A stretch of 54,610 bases of DNA. It comes from an uncultured Clostridia bacterium. GTDB taxonomy: Bacteria > Bacillota > Clostridia > TANB77 > CAG-508. Of the stretch, positions 18,727 through 29,245 are shown piece by piece (within the stretch, counting starts at the first letter, position 1; every line of letters starts with the position of its first letter). Location: the NCBI GenBank assembly GCA_944386645.1, contig CALXBW010000011.1, positions 1-54,610 of the forward strand, written 5' to 3'. The notes beneath the pieces are model-generated. The model did not search any database. It had not been told where the DNA came from and saw only the letters and a program-made list of their open reading frames with translations. A program made the translations under genes and the position numbers.

Positions 18727-21612
18727 AGTATCTGTAGAAAACTTCTCTTGTGTCCACTCACTTGCATTTCCAGCTATATCATATATATTATTTACCTTCC
18801 AATATTCATTTGTTCCTCCTGGTTGTTCTGAACCTGAATTAGTTTCTGCTCCTCCTGTTGAATTTCCATAATTTCCCCAACTTCTACTATCTTTTTGTAC
18901 ATCATCTTCTGTTATTGTTTTAGTTTCACCTGTTGTTTTTGATCCAATTATTGCCTGACTATCTAATGCCCACTGCAACACACTATCCCACTCTACTCCA
19001 TATACTAAATGACTATTTATACTTTCATTCATATTACTTGATGCTGTTATTGATGTAGTTTGTGATACATTTACCCATGGATTCTGTCCTCTCTTACTCT
19101 GCGCTGTTACACTATCTTTTTTACTCGCCTCATACCTACTTATATAAAATCCTTTATTTATACTTACACTACTTACCATATTTGTATACTCTGATGATGC
19201 TGTTTCTTCCCAATATTTATTTGTTGATGATGCATCTGCTATTGGATGTGTTCCATTTTGCCAACTACTACCATTCCAATATGGTCCATTCCATGCAACT
19301 CTTTTAAACTTACTACTATCTGTCATTGGAACCCACACATACTCATTAAAATCTGGCACTGTTCCAGATGTTTGCCCATTATCATATGTTATTTTATTAT
19401 CTACTACAACTATACCTTTATTAATCTGCTCTTTTGTTATACTATTCCAATCTTCTATTGGCATTATTTCCTTAACAGATCCATTTTCTCCTGGTAATGA
19501 ATCTGTTCTATCAGTTTGTAATATCACTGGGGCAAATCCCTTTGGTATTACTATTTGCACATTTGGATCATCTGTTGTTATAGTTGTATCTTCTTTTGCT
19601 AAACCGTCTTCATCTACTTTTGGTAAAGTCTCTTCCTCCACTATTAATACTACTCGACTTGTACATATATAATAATCCAAACCACTTACATCATTCATAG
19701 AAAATATTCCAACTTGTTTATTTAATGAACTCTCTCCACCTCTAAGCAAAAATGGCTCATATGGGTAGTCATCTCCATCTATTACTTTTCTATTCCAACC
19801 TGTATTTATTCCTATTTCGCTAGATATCTCCCATATTGCATCACCATATATATTATTTAATTTTGTGTAACTTCTGCTTATATCTGTTTCTATCTGTGTG
19901 TTTTGACCTATTGGATATGCTATTACATATTTATTACTATTTTTTATATTTGCTAATTCTCCACCATAATAAATTATATACTCATGCCCTGTTGGTATCA
20001 CACTAGCTGTATATTCCCAAGCTCCACCACTCATATCATATACACCATATATATTTCCAGTTGTACTTGCTAAAACCCCTTTTTCTGTATCATATGCATT
20101 TGTTATTCCAGTAGTTGCTGATGCATCAACAGTATTTCCAGCATTTCCTGTTATGTAACTGCTACTATTATTTATTGTTACTTCTTGCTTATTTCTTCCA
20201 TATTTACTATATGTTAAATAAGCTACTGCTCCCCATTCACTATTTTTAATCATATGGCTATTTGCCCTTTTGTTATAATTTAAACTATTAGCATATATAT
20301 TTCCTATATCAATATATCTCCAACTACTTACTCCTGGCTTACTTACTGCTTTTATACTATTATTTGTTAATACATTTCCTATAGTTCCACTACTTGTTTC
20401 TGTATGTGTTCCATTTGTTTCCATACTTGTCTCAAATTTTGCCATCCATATTCCTTCTATTTTCTTATCCCATTCTCCATTTGCATATCCATTCTTTGTT
20501 CCATCTTCAAATGCTGGATGTATTAACCATTTATCATTTCCTGATGTCTGTGAATATGTTATATTACTCTCATCTGTTGTTAATGTTGTTGTTCCTTTTA
20601 AGAATTTTACTTCTATATCTCCTGCTGTACTACTATGAAATCCATTTTTTATATTATATGCATATCTTGGTATCCATACAAACATACTTCCATATGATGT
20701 TATATATCCATTTGAATCTATTTGTATTCCATCATTCATCATTATATTTGCCCATTTATTTTCTCCATAATCATACCATTTTCCTTCTTCTATATTTGCC
20801 TTTTTCCATTGTTTTTTACCCTCATCATATACTACTGCTGTCATATCTTCTGTTAATTTTGGAGCATTTTCCAATACCACATTTACTCTCTTTACTGTCT
20901 CATTTCCCGCTTTATCTACTACCTTTACTACATATTCTCCTGTTTTTTCTATACTTATTTCTTCTTCTGTTTCTCTCCAATAATCTACTACTACATTTCC
21001 ACTATTTTCTCCTGTTATCAATGCATAATATATTTTTCCCTCTCCTATATTTTCTTTATATACTATATCTTCTACATCTATATATGAGTATAATCCATAA
21101 TTCCTCTTTGATAAATTAAATTCTGGTGCTTCTCCTGTTTTATTTTCAAAATCTATATTATACTCACCATTTGGTAAATGATACTGATTATAATAGATTA
21201 CTCCATCATACTCTATTCCTTCTAAATTATATATTTCTCTTGTATTAAAATTTACTATTATTTCTTCATTTAAATCTTGTAATCCCAAATCTTGGTCTAA
21301 ATCTGTTTTTGATAAATACCTATAATCTGATATATTTCCCCCAGGAATTATATTACTTATTTTATTTTTTATACTTCCATTTACACTATCTGCTGATACT
21401 CCATAATCTTCTATTTTTTTATTTTCTGCCTTTATATCTGTATATGCCACATTAACTCTACTTTGTATCATATTCATTCTTGCTACAAATTGAGTTAATT
21501 TTGCCTCTTTATATGCTCCCATTCCTGAATTCACAATTACTCCAGCTAAAATAGTAATAATTAATATCATTATAATTAATGCTATAAGAGTTATTCCTTT
21601 ATCAGATTTCAT
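18600..21612 (-). CDS. Pilin-like surface protein with two FGE/C-type-lectin-like modules and DGR-type variable C-terminus
   Basis: About 1000 residues. The N-terminus KGITLIALIIMILIITILAG is a type IV prepilin/pseudopilin signal: a charged start, then one long hydrophobic helix. A first SUMF1/FGE-like module spans about 270-660 (WIPRYAYNI, GVYDMSGGAWEY, LLRGGESS). A second spans about 700-1000 (KGFYISRYEAS, NIYDIAGNASEWT, RASRGGN, PAAYRYNYY). FGE and C-type-lectin folds often display variable ligand-binding surfaces. Frame 0 ends at 18619 as SYDLRF. Dropping one C at 18625-18627 (a CGG codon) gives YDLGFRVGFYV and a stop at 18600, the usual GFRV ending. The start has GGAGG before the ATG, 15 bases after disA. 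It is likely surface-exposed; the ligand is unknown. Confidence 0.8.
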
Positions 21613-21627
21613 ATTATCCTCCGTTTC

Positions 21628-22710
21628 TTAAATCAATACATTATCAAAAATAAATTGTTCTTGCATTCTCTTTAGTGATTGTTTTATGCTTTTTGCCCTT
21701 ACTTCACCTATTCCATCAACTTTATCTAATTCATTAATATCTGCAAGTAAAATATGTTGAAAAGATTTAAAATACTTCACTAGATTTTCAACTATATTAC
21801 TAGGAAGTTTAGGAACTTTATTAAGTATTCTATACCCTTTAGGATATACTGCTATTTCTTCATAATTTTCAAAAACATCATAACCTAAATTTCTAGCAAT
21901 TAGATTGCTATCTATTAAGCCTACTTTATTTTTACTCCTTATTTCTTTTAATACATCTGTAGAATTTATATCTTTATTATTAGCTATATAATCTTTTATT
22001 ATTAAAGTTTCTTCTTCTTCTAATCCTCCTATAAGTTCATCAAGTTGCATTTTTACGAGTCTACCGTCTTCCCCAAGCTCATATATTCTTCTTTTTACTT
22101 CATCTACAACTTGCATAACCATTTCTGCTCTTTGTATACAATTAATTACATTATCTAATGTAACAATATCATTAAATTCATATTCATTTAGTATATTTAA
22201 TTTATCATCAAATACTTTTTTATATTTTTCCAATATTTGTAATGCTTGATTTGCTTTTGTTATTATTTTTGATGTGTCTTCTATTGTATATCTAAAATTC
22301 TCTTTAAAAACAGTAATTATATTTCTTCTTTGTGATATACTAATTACCAATTTTCCCGTTTGTTTAGCTGTTCTTTCTGCTGTTCTATGTCTTGTTCCAG
22401 TTTCTTTTGTAGGTATACTTGGTGATGGTATAATTTGTGCATTTGCTTTTAATATTCTCTTTAAGTCTTCACTTAATACTATTGCTCCATCCATTTTTGC
22501 AAGTTCATATAATCTTGCTGGAGTATATTCTTCATTTATATTAAAACCACCATCAACCAATTCTAGTACTTCTTTTGAATCTCCTATTATAATTAGTGCA
22601 CCTGTTTTTGCCTTCAAAATATTTTCAAGACCTTCTCTTAAAGGAGTTCCTGGTGCAATTAATTTTAATATTTCTGTCTGTGAACTATCTTTTTTTAAGT
22701 TATCATCCAA
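21628..22710 (-). CDS. disA: Diadenylate cyclase and DNA-integrity scanning protein DisA
   Basis: Makes cyclic di-AMP from two ATP and slows or stops when bound to branched DNA. The N-terminal DAC domain has DGAIVLSEDL (Asp74-Gly75-Ala76) and the RHR motif in GTRHRTAER (about 107-109). A helical middle and a C-terminal helix-hairpin-helix DNA-binding domain follow (VDGIGEVRAKSIKQSL). 360 residues is normal. The start is a TTG with AAGGAG about nine bases upstream. It follows radA by 14 bases, the usual pairing in Bacillota. Confidence 0.97.
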   Translation of the reverse strand: MDDNLKKDSSQTEILKLIAPGTPLREGLENILKAKTGALIIIGDSKEVLELVDGGFNINEEYTPARLYELAKMDGAIVLSEDLKRILKANAQIIPSPSIPTKETGTRHRTAERTAKQTGKLVISISQRRNIITVFKENFRYTIEDTSKIITKANQALQILEKYKKVFDDKLNILNEYEFNDIVTLDNVINCIQRAEMVMQVVDEVKRRIYELGEDGRLVKMQLDELIGGLEEEETLIIKDYIANNKDINSTDVLKEIRSKNKVGLIDSNLIARNLGYDVFENYEEIAVYPKGYRILNKVPKLPSNIVENLVKYFKSFQHILLADINELDKVDGIGEVRAKSIKQSLKRMQEQFIFDNVLI

Positions 22711-22724
22711 AAGTTACCACTCCT

Positions 22725-24080
22725 TTATTTTAAGCCAATATATTTCATTGCTTCTACAATATTTTTCACACCTATTATATCTAATTTAAACTTCTCTTTC
22801 AATAGTTTCTTGTTATTTTCTGGAATGATACATGTTTTAAATCCTAATTTTTCAGCTTCTTTGAGTCTCTTTTCTATTAAATTGACAGCTCTTACTTCAC
22901 CTGTTAATCCAACTTCTCCTATTGCAACTAATTCTGGACTTATACTAATATTTTTAAAGCTAGAAGCTACAGATAATACAACACCTAAATCTGTTGCTGG
23001 CTCATTTATTCTAATACCTCCAACTATATTCAAATATACATCTTGATTTCCTAACATTAACCCTGCCTTTTTTTCCAAAACAGCAATTAATAAAGTTAAC
23101 CTATTATAATCAATTCCATTTGCTGTTCTTCTAGGTAATCCGAATACACTTGGAGTTACTAATGCTTGTAGTTCTACCAAAATACATCTAGAACCTTCTA
23201 TACTTGCTACAATTATTGAACCTGAAGGATTACCATCTCTTTCTGATATTAAAATTTGAGATGGGTTTTCTATTTCCATCATTCCACTATCTTGCATTTG
23301 AAACATTCCAATTTCATTTGTCGATCCAAATCTATTTTTTACTCCCCTTAATATTCTGTATGAAAAATACCTTTCACCTTCTAAATATAACACTGTGTCT
23401 ACCATATGTTCTAAAACTCTAGGTCCAGCTATGTTACCATCTTTTGTAACATGCCCAATAATTATAGTTGTTATTCCATTTTGCTTGCACATTCTCATAA
23501 TTTGTGATGTTATCTCCCTAACCTGGCTAACACTCCCTGGAGCTGAAGATATTTCATCTGAATACATTGTTTGAATAGAATCTATAATTACAAGTTTTGG
23601 ATTTATTCCTTCTATTTCATTTTTTATTAACTCTATATCAGTTTGTGATAAGAAAAGTAGACTATCATTTTTAATATTTAATCTATCAGCCCTTAATTTT
23701 ACTTGTTCTGCTGATTCCTCACCAGATATATATAAAACACATCCATCTAATTTAATGCTATCACATATTTGTAAAATTAAAGTAGATTTTCCAATTCCAG
23801 GCTCACCTCCTAATAAGATAAGTGAGCCTTCTACCATTCCACCACCTAATACTCTATCTAATTCTTTTATACCAGTAGAAAATCTAGTAGTTGTCTTTTT
23901 TTCTACTTCATTTAATTTAGTTGCTTTTGCAATTTTTTTATTTTCATTTAATTTAGTTGTTTTTGTAATTTTTTCTTCGTAAAATGAATTCCATTCATTA
24001 CATCCAGGACATTTTCCTAGCCATTTTGCAGATTCATATCCGCAATTACTACAAACAAAAACATTTTTTGTTTTTGCCAT
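22725..24080 (-). CDS. radA: DNA repair protein RadA (Sms)
   Basis: 451 residues. RadA is a RecA-like branch-migration helicase acting in recombinational repair. The N-terminal Cys4 zinc finger is C10, C13, C24, C27 (CSNCGYESAKWLGKCPGC). Walker A is GGEPGIGKST (91-100), the RadA-specific KNRFG motif lies in RGVKNRFGSTNE, and a C-terminal Lon-like domain ends the protein (VGGIRINEPATDLGVVLS). Its ATG overlaps the stop of the GH15 gene by one base, so it is translationally coupled to that gene and to disA. Confidence 0.97.
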   Translation of the reverse strand: MAKTKNVFVCSNCGYESAKWLGKCPGCNEWNSFYEEKITKTTKLNENKKIAKATKLNEVEKKTTTRFSTGIKELDRVLGGGMVEGSLILLGGEPGIGKSTLILQICDSIKLDGCVLYISGEESAEQVKLRADRLNIKNDSLLFLSQTDIELIKNEIEGINPKLVIIDSIQTMYSDEISSAPGSVSQVREITSQIMRMCKQNGITTIIIGHVTKDGNIAGPRVLEHMVDTVLYLEGERYFSYRILRGVKNRFGSTNEIGMFQMQDSGMMEIENPSQILISERDGNPSGSIIVASIEGSRCILVELQALVTPSVFGLPRRTANGIDYNRLTLLIAVLEKKAGLMLGNQDVYLNIVGGIRINEPATDLGVVLSVASSFKNISISPELVAIGEVGLTGEVRAVNLIEKRLKEAEKLGFKTCIIPENNKKLLKEKFKLDIIGVKNIVEAMKYIGLK

Positions 24081-25981
24081 TATACTCCTCCATTATATTT
24101 TTCATTACTATATAATCTTTTTAATGTTACAATAAACATTGCATGAGACCATGCTAGCCCTATAACCCATGCAGGTTTCATATTTGAATTATTAACTTGT
24201 TCTGGCAAAAATCCATGTTCTGTAGATGCAATTACAGAAAATTTAAAATATTCTTCTGCTTTTTTCTTTTCTCCTAAATCTAAATAGTAATTTGCAAGCC
24301 ACAAATTTGCAATCACCCATGGATTTCCTCCCTTGTATCTATCTCCCTCATATCTTAAATATCCTCCTGTATATGTCCTTAATGTTAAATGCATCTTTTC
24401 TATAGTATTTACAATTTTTTTCTCTTTAGGACTAAATAATTTGAAAGGATATACAAGTCCAACTAAGCTAATATCTATTTTCCCATCTTTATTTCTTATA
24501 AAACTTTTTTTATTATCATCATAAAAATTTTTAATTATATATTCTTTTATATTTAATAAATAATTTTCAAGTTTAGCTATTCTTTCTTTATCTTGTTCTA
24601 ATTTTAATCTGTTGTCTTTAAACTCTTCTTCTAATATATTGTAGATTTTAATCATACTTTGAAATGCAGCAAATATACTAGCTAAAGAATATGCATGTAT
24701 ACCTTCATTTTCTTCCCACAAATCATAACTTAATGTTTCTTTTACATTTCCCGCAAATATATTTTCAATATATTTCTCTAAACATTTTATAGCCTTTTCA
24801 CACATTTTTAAATTATCTTTTAAAAACTTTTTATCTTTAGTATTACAATAGTGCTCATATATACCATGTACTACACTTGCTGTTTCATCTATTTGATACC
24901 CCCAACTTGGTGCTAGTTTTCCATCTGTATAAAATCTTTGTTCCCACATTCCATTTGGACTTTGAGTATTTTTACAAAAGTTTTTATAGAATTTTTCTGT
25001 TTCTTTTTTCATTCCTAAAATATCAAATGCTTTACATATATATACTCCATCTCTTGGCCAACAATATGAATATCTTCCACAATATTTAAAACCTTCATCT
25101 ACTTCTAAGCCTGCTGATATTCCACCTGTTTCGTAATTATATAATAATGGAAATAATAATATTGACCTTTTATATATTGTATCTATTCTTTTTAAATAAT
25201 CACTTTGTTCACCATCTATTATCATTGTACTGTGATCTTTTAAAAACTTTCTCCAATACTTCTTTGTACTTTCATATTCACTTTTTAAATCTAATTTTTT
25301 TATATGATTTATTTTATCTACTATATTTTCAGACTTATTATTATTTACAAACATTAATATATTAATATCTTTTTCTTCTCCTGGTTTTAATACATTTATA
25401 TCATAACTTACACTAGAATCATCAGACATTCCTATATAATCTTTACCTCCAATAATTCCACTCATAATATTAGCAGAAGTATCATTTATTTGAAAACTTA
25501 AAACATTAATATCTGACATAATACCAAATGTTGAATCATGGGTATATTGCATTAATATATTATCTTTAAATATGCCACTCACTTTGTTATTGGCATTTGT
25601 TAATAATTTTGAATGAACTAAGAAATTAATATTTAAATCTATAGTATTATTGTTTTTTATTTTATATTTCTTAACTAATACATTTTGTTTTACTGGAACA
25701 AAATCGGTTTGTTTTATTTCTAATTTAAAATAGCTATTATAAATATATGTATTTAAAATATTAGTATTTTCTACATACTCTTGAGTATAAATGTTATTTA
25801 TATCTGAATGTAAATATATAATTCCTGAATCATTTACTTTTATTCCTATATTCATAAAATCTATATATTGTTTAAAATCTACTTGTGGATAATATAATCT
25901 TAATAATTCACCTGATTTGCTAAAACTTGCTATTAAATTTCTATTTCCTATTATTGCATCATTAAAAATCTTTTCTTTCAT
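24080..25981 (-). CDS. Glycoside hydrolase family 15 (glucoamylase-like) protein
   Basis: 633 residues, no signal peptide, so probably cytosolic. An N-terminal beta-sandwich domain (about 1-240) precedes an alpha/alpha-barrel with GH15 landmarks: YCWPRDGVYICKAFDILG, a SWGYQIDETASVVHGIY stretch, and a probable catalytic-acid segment YDLWEENEGIHAYSLAS. NPWVIANLWLANYYLDLG closes the barrel. Such enzymes hydrolyse alpha-glucosidic bonds in glycogen, maltodextrins or trehalose; the substrate cannot be told here. It is coupled by a one-base overlap to radA, perhaps only for transcription. Confidence 0.88.
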   Translation of the reverse strand: MKEKIFNDAIIGNRNLIASFSKSGELLRLYYPQVDFKQYIDFMNIGIKVNDSGIIYLHSDINNIYTQEYVENTNILNTYIYNSYFKLEIKQTDFVPVKQNVLVKKYKIKNNNTIDLNINFLVHSKLLTNANNKVSGIFKDNILMQYTHDSTFGIMSDINVLSFQINDTSANIMSGIIGGKDYIGMSDDSSVSYDINVLKPGEEKDINILMFVNNNKSENIVDKINHIKKLDLKSEYESTKKYWRKFLKDHSTMIIDGEQSDYLKRIDTIYKRSILLFPLLYNYETGGISAGLEVDEGFKYCGRYSYCWPRDGVYICKAFDILGMKKETEKFYKNFCKNTQSPNGMWEQRFYTDGKLAPSWGYQIDETASVVHGIYEHYCNTKDKKFLKDNLKMCEKAIKCLEKYIENIFAGNVKETLSYDLWEENEGIHAYSLASIFAAFQSMIKIYNILEEEFKDNRLKLEQDKERIAKLENYLLNIKEYIIKNFYDDNKKSFIRNKDGKIDISLVGLVYPFKLFSPKEKKIVNTIEKMHLTLRTYTGGYLRYEGDRYKGGNPWVIANLWLANYYLDLGEKKKAEEYFKFSVIASTEHGFLPEQVNNSNMKPAWVIGLAWSHAMFIVTLKRLYSNEKYNGGV

Positions 25982-25996
25982 TTGTATTTCTCCTTT

Positions 25997-27649
25997 TTAT
26001 TTATTTTCAATTATATCAACTATTTTTCTTTCTAAGTCTTTTACTTTATCGTTTAGTTTTAATAAATCATCATCATTTGCATCTTCTGTAAGCATAGTAT
26101 CTTTAACAATTAATTCCATATCATCTATTTCTTCTTTTAATGTTTCTATTCTACCAATTATAGATAAACGTAAATATTTATATTTATCTGGAATTTCTTT
26201 TTTCTCTATTAATTCCAATTTATCATTTAATTCATAAACATCACCAAAGTCTGGTATTGTTACAGGTATATTAGTATTTTCTAATAATTTTTCTTTTAAA
26301 ACAACTTGTCCTTCTTTTTCTCCATGAACCAAAAAAATATGTCTTGGTTTATTTATAAATGAATAGACATAATTTAAAAGCCATTCCTGATCTGCATGTC
26401 CTGAATATCCTTCTATATATTCAATTCTAGCATTTACTGCAATTTCTTCTCCAAAAATTTTTACCTTTTTTGCACCATCTACTATTGAACGTCCTAATGT
26501 ACCCTGAGCTTGATATCCTACGAATACTATTGTATTTTTTGGATCCCATAAATTATGTTTTAAATGATGTTTTATTCTTCCTACTTCACACATTCCACTA
26601 GCAGATAAGATTATGCATGGCTCATCTAACTCATTTAATGCCTTGGATTCATCTGCTGTTCTTGTAAAATTCAAATCAGGAAATTCAAATGGATTATCAC
26701 CATTTTCAATTTCTTTTTTTACATTATCATTAAACACATCCATGTTCTTCTTAAATACTTCTGTTGCAGATATAGCAAGTGGGCTATCTACAAAAACTTT
26801 CGCCTGCATAAACGTTTTATATTTTTCAGTAAATTCTTTATTTTCTTTATTTTGTTCCTTTGATTTATTTATTTCATATAGTATTTCTTGTGTTCTTCCT
26901 ACAGCAAAAGTTGGAACTATAACTTTTCCTCCATTATTTAATGTTTCAGATACTATATTTAATAAAATCTCTGCTTTATTATTATTTTGCATATGTAATC
27001 TATTACCATATGTAGATTCCATTATAAGATAATCTGCACTTTCTATCATGGTAGGTGATGATAGAAGTGGTATATCATTATTTCCAATGTCACCTGAAAA
27101 TACTATCTTCTTTGTTTCTCCATTTTCTGTAATCCATATTTCTATCATACTAGAACCTAGCATATGTCCTGCATCATTAAATCTAGCTTTTATATTTTCG
27201 TCTAAATCTACTATTTCACCATACATAACTGGCTTAAACAGCTCAAGTGATTCAATTGCTTCTTCTGCAGTATATAGTGGCGGCAAAAACTCTTTTCCTT
27301 CTCTTTTTCTTTTTCTGTTCTTCCATTCAATTTCTATTTCTTGTATATGTCCGCTATCTGGCAACATTATAGAACATAAATCACATGTTGCTTTAGTTGC
27401 TATTACAGGATTTCTATAACCTTCTTTATATAATTTAGGTATTCTTCCAGAATGGTCTATATGCGCATGTGTTAATAACATAAAATCTATATCATGTACA
27501 TCATACATAAACTCTTCTTCATTTTCTAATTCTGTTTGTGCATTTCCTTGAAATAGCCCACAATCTACCAGAAATTTTTTTCCAGCTCCTTCTACTAAGA
27601 AATTGGAACCTGTTACTTCCTTTGTTGCACCCAAAAAAGTAATTTTCAT
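25997..27649 (-). CDS. Metallo-beta-lactamase-fold RNA/DNA hydrolase with beta-CASP domain
   Basis: 550 residues. The HAHIDHSGRIP motif and downstream residues (SGDIGNND, ESTYGNR) build the two-metal site. The beta-CASP insert carries FVDSPLAI and ILSASGMCEVGRI; motif C is GYSGHADQEWL and the final His lies in FLVHGEKEG. This is the family of archaeal and bacterial CPSF73-like ribonucleases. A C-terminal charged helix of about 80 residues is extra. It opens MKITFLGATKEVTGS, with AAGGAGG ahead. The RNA substrate is not predictable. Confidence 0.92.
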   Translation of the reverse strand: MKITFLGATKEVTGSNFLVEGAGKKFLVDCGLFQGNAQTELENEEEFMYDVHDIDFMLLTHAHIDHSGRIPKLYKEGYRNPVIATKATCDLCSIMLPDSGHIQEIEIEWKNRKRKREGKEFLPPLYTAEEAIESLELFKPVMYGEIVDLDENIKARFNDAGHMLGSSMIEIWITENGETKKIVFSGDIGNNDIPLLSSPTMIESADYLIMESTYGNRLHMQNNNKAEILLNIVSETLNNGGKVIVPTFAVGRTQEILYEINKSKEQNKENKEFTEKYKTFMQAKVFVDSPLAISATEVFKKNMDVFNDNVKKEIENGDNPFEFPDLNFTRTADESKALNELDEPCIILSASGMCEVGRIKHHLKHNLWDPKNTIVFVGYQAQGTLGRSIVDGAKKVKIFGEEIAVNARIEYIEGYSGHADQEWLLNYVYSFINKPRHIFLVHGEKEGQVVLKEKLLENTNIPVTIPDFGDVYELNDKLELIEKKEIPDKYKYLRLSIIGRIETLKEEIDDMELIVKDTMLTEDANDDDLLKLNDKVKDLERKIVDIIENK

Positions 27650-27659
27650 AAAAACCTCC

Positions 27660-29228
27660 TTAAATAAACAATTTTATTTTTTTATTTTTCTTTATATCTA
27701 ATCTCTTACTTAATATATCTGTCTTGATCTTAAAACTGCTTTCTAAATTATTGTCATCATAAACATCTACCTGCAAATAATCATCTTTCAAATTTATTTC
27801 CAATTCTATATTTTCTAATTTAATTATTTTACTTTTTAATACACTCTTTATGATTTCTAAATTATATATTCCATTCTTTGATATAATATTTATGCATTTT
27901 AAATTAGATGCCTTAGAAATTAACATTTCACCAATTATTTTTATTTTACTTGATAATACTTCATTATCTATTATTTTACTCTTACTACTAACAGGTAAAT
28001 TCTCATAATATCTTATATTATATATAAGAGCCATTATATCTTCTTTTTCTTTAGAGCCTTGCACTTTTGACCTTAAACATTCCAAAAATATATTTTGTAA
28101 CTCCATAAATTCATTTTCTAAATTTTCTTTATTTAAATTTTCTTCATCTATATTTTCTAATATTTTTAATTTGTTTTCAATTTCATTTTTATTTGATTCA
28201 TATTTTTTAGGATTCATTAAATCTGTGTATCTTTTTATTTTTATAATAATTTCTTCTCTTTTGCTTTTTAATTGTTTTCTATATTCTTTTAATGTTAATT
28301 TATTTTTTCTTTTAACATTTTTTATTTCTAATAATTTATTTATTTTAATATTGTCATTTAGAATTTTATCTATTTTTTCTATTTCTTTATTTAACTTTTT
28401 CTTTAACTCAGTTATTTTATCCAAAAACTTAGTTTTGTCTTTTATTAATAATTGTTCTTCTGATAAAACTTTTCTTTCATCTTCTATAAATTTTCTTCTT
28501 TCTTTATCAGATAATATATACATGTTCATACAAATATGGAGTAATTTATTATAAAATTCTTCACCTATTTTTTTTCCATATACTGTACACAAATTATTTT
28601 TAAATTCATATAAATAATCAATTTTCGAATTATTACTATTTCGCCATAATAGTAATTTATTAGCCCCATATAATATCTGTATATTTTGAAACATAACATT
28701 ATATTTATAATTTTCTATATCTTTTATATCTAAATCCCAAGACCAACCATTAAAATCTCTAAGTATTTCTTTTGAATTTATAGCATTTCCAACTCTTAGC
28801 ATTTCTTTTAATGCATCTTTAATTATATAATATTTATTATTTATATTATAATTATCACCTGCTAAATCTGATAAAGCATATAATAATCCCTTTTCTGTTG
28901 GATATGATATAATTTCTTTTTTCTTAACATCTGTTACAGCATTTACTTTATATTTAGAAAGTATTTTTCCTTTTGTGGAATTCGGTTCTACAAGTTCTAT
29001 TTTATCACATTTTTCTTTTACAACCTTTAATAATTCTTGTAAGAATTCATCTTTTGTTATATTTATTCTTTTTACAGTTTTATAATCATCAAAATTTGTT
29101 TCTATTTTATATAACATGCTAAGTAAAAGGTTCTTCCCTGTTGTCGATATTTTCTTTTCTTGTATTATTAATTCCAATTGATTATTATAATCTTTTGAAT
29201 TTATCTTTGAAAAGAATTTATTTTTCAA
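27660..29228 (-). CDS. Unrecognised lysine-rich coiled-coil protein
   Basis: 522 residues, unrecognised. About 35% Lys+Glu+Asn overall. Residues about 235-400 are predicted by eye to be one long coiled coil (heptad-like KIEKIDKILNDN and KLLEIKNVKRKNKLTLKE). The N-terminal part, including FNGWSWDLDIKD and LLWRNSNNSKIDYLYEF, looks globular. The C-terminal ~100 residues look like a small alpha/beta domain. There are no signal or membrane segments and no catalytic motif that I can name. The start is a TTG after AAGGTGAG. It is sandwiched between ftsK and the beta-CASP gene with gaps of 17 and 10 bases, so it is part of that operon. Confidence 0.75.
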   Translation of the reverse strand: MKNKFFSKINSKDYNNQLELIIQEKKISTTGKNLLLSMLYKIETNFDDYKTVKRINITKDEFLQELLKVVKEKCDKIELVEPNSTKGKILSKYKVNAVTDVKKKEIISYPTEKGLLYALSDLAGDNYNINNKYYIIKDALKEMLRVGNAINSKEILRDFNGWSWDLDIKDIENYKYNVMFQNIQILYGANKLLLWRNSNNSKIDYLYEFKNNLCTVYGKKIGEEFYNKLLHICMNMYILSDKERRKFIEDERKVLSEEQLLIKDKTKFLDKITELKKKLNKEIEKIDKILNDNIKINKLLEIKNVKRKNKLTLKEYRKQLKSKREEIIIKIKRYTDLMNPKKYESNKNEIENKLKILENIDEENLNKENLENEFMELQNIFLECLRSKVQGSKEKEDIMALIYNIRYYENLPVSSKSKIIDNEVLSSKIKIIGEMLISKASNLKCINIISKNGIYNLEIIKSVLKSKIIKLENIELEINLKDDYLQVDVYDDNNLESSFKIKTDILSKRLDIKKNKKIKLFI

Positions 29229-29245
29229 GCACTCACCTTCCTTCT

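Noticed and set aside
20394-21119. 241-codon plus-strand open frame opposite the pilin-like gene
   Set aside because: Leu/Tyr/His-rich shadow of the real minus-strand gene, no ribosome-binding site and no family resemblance.
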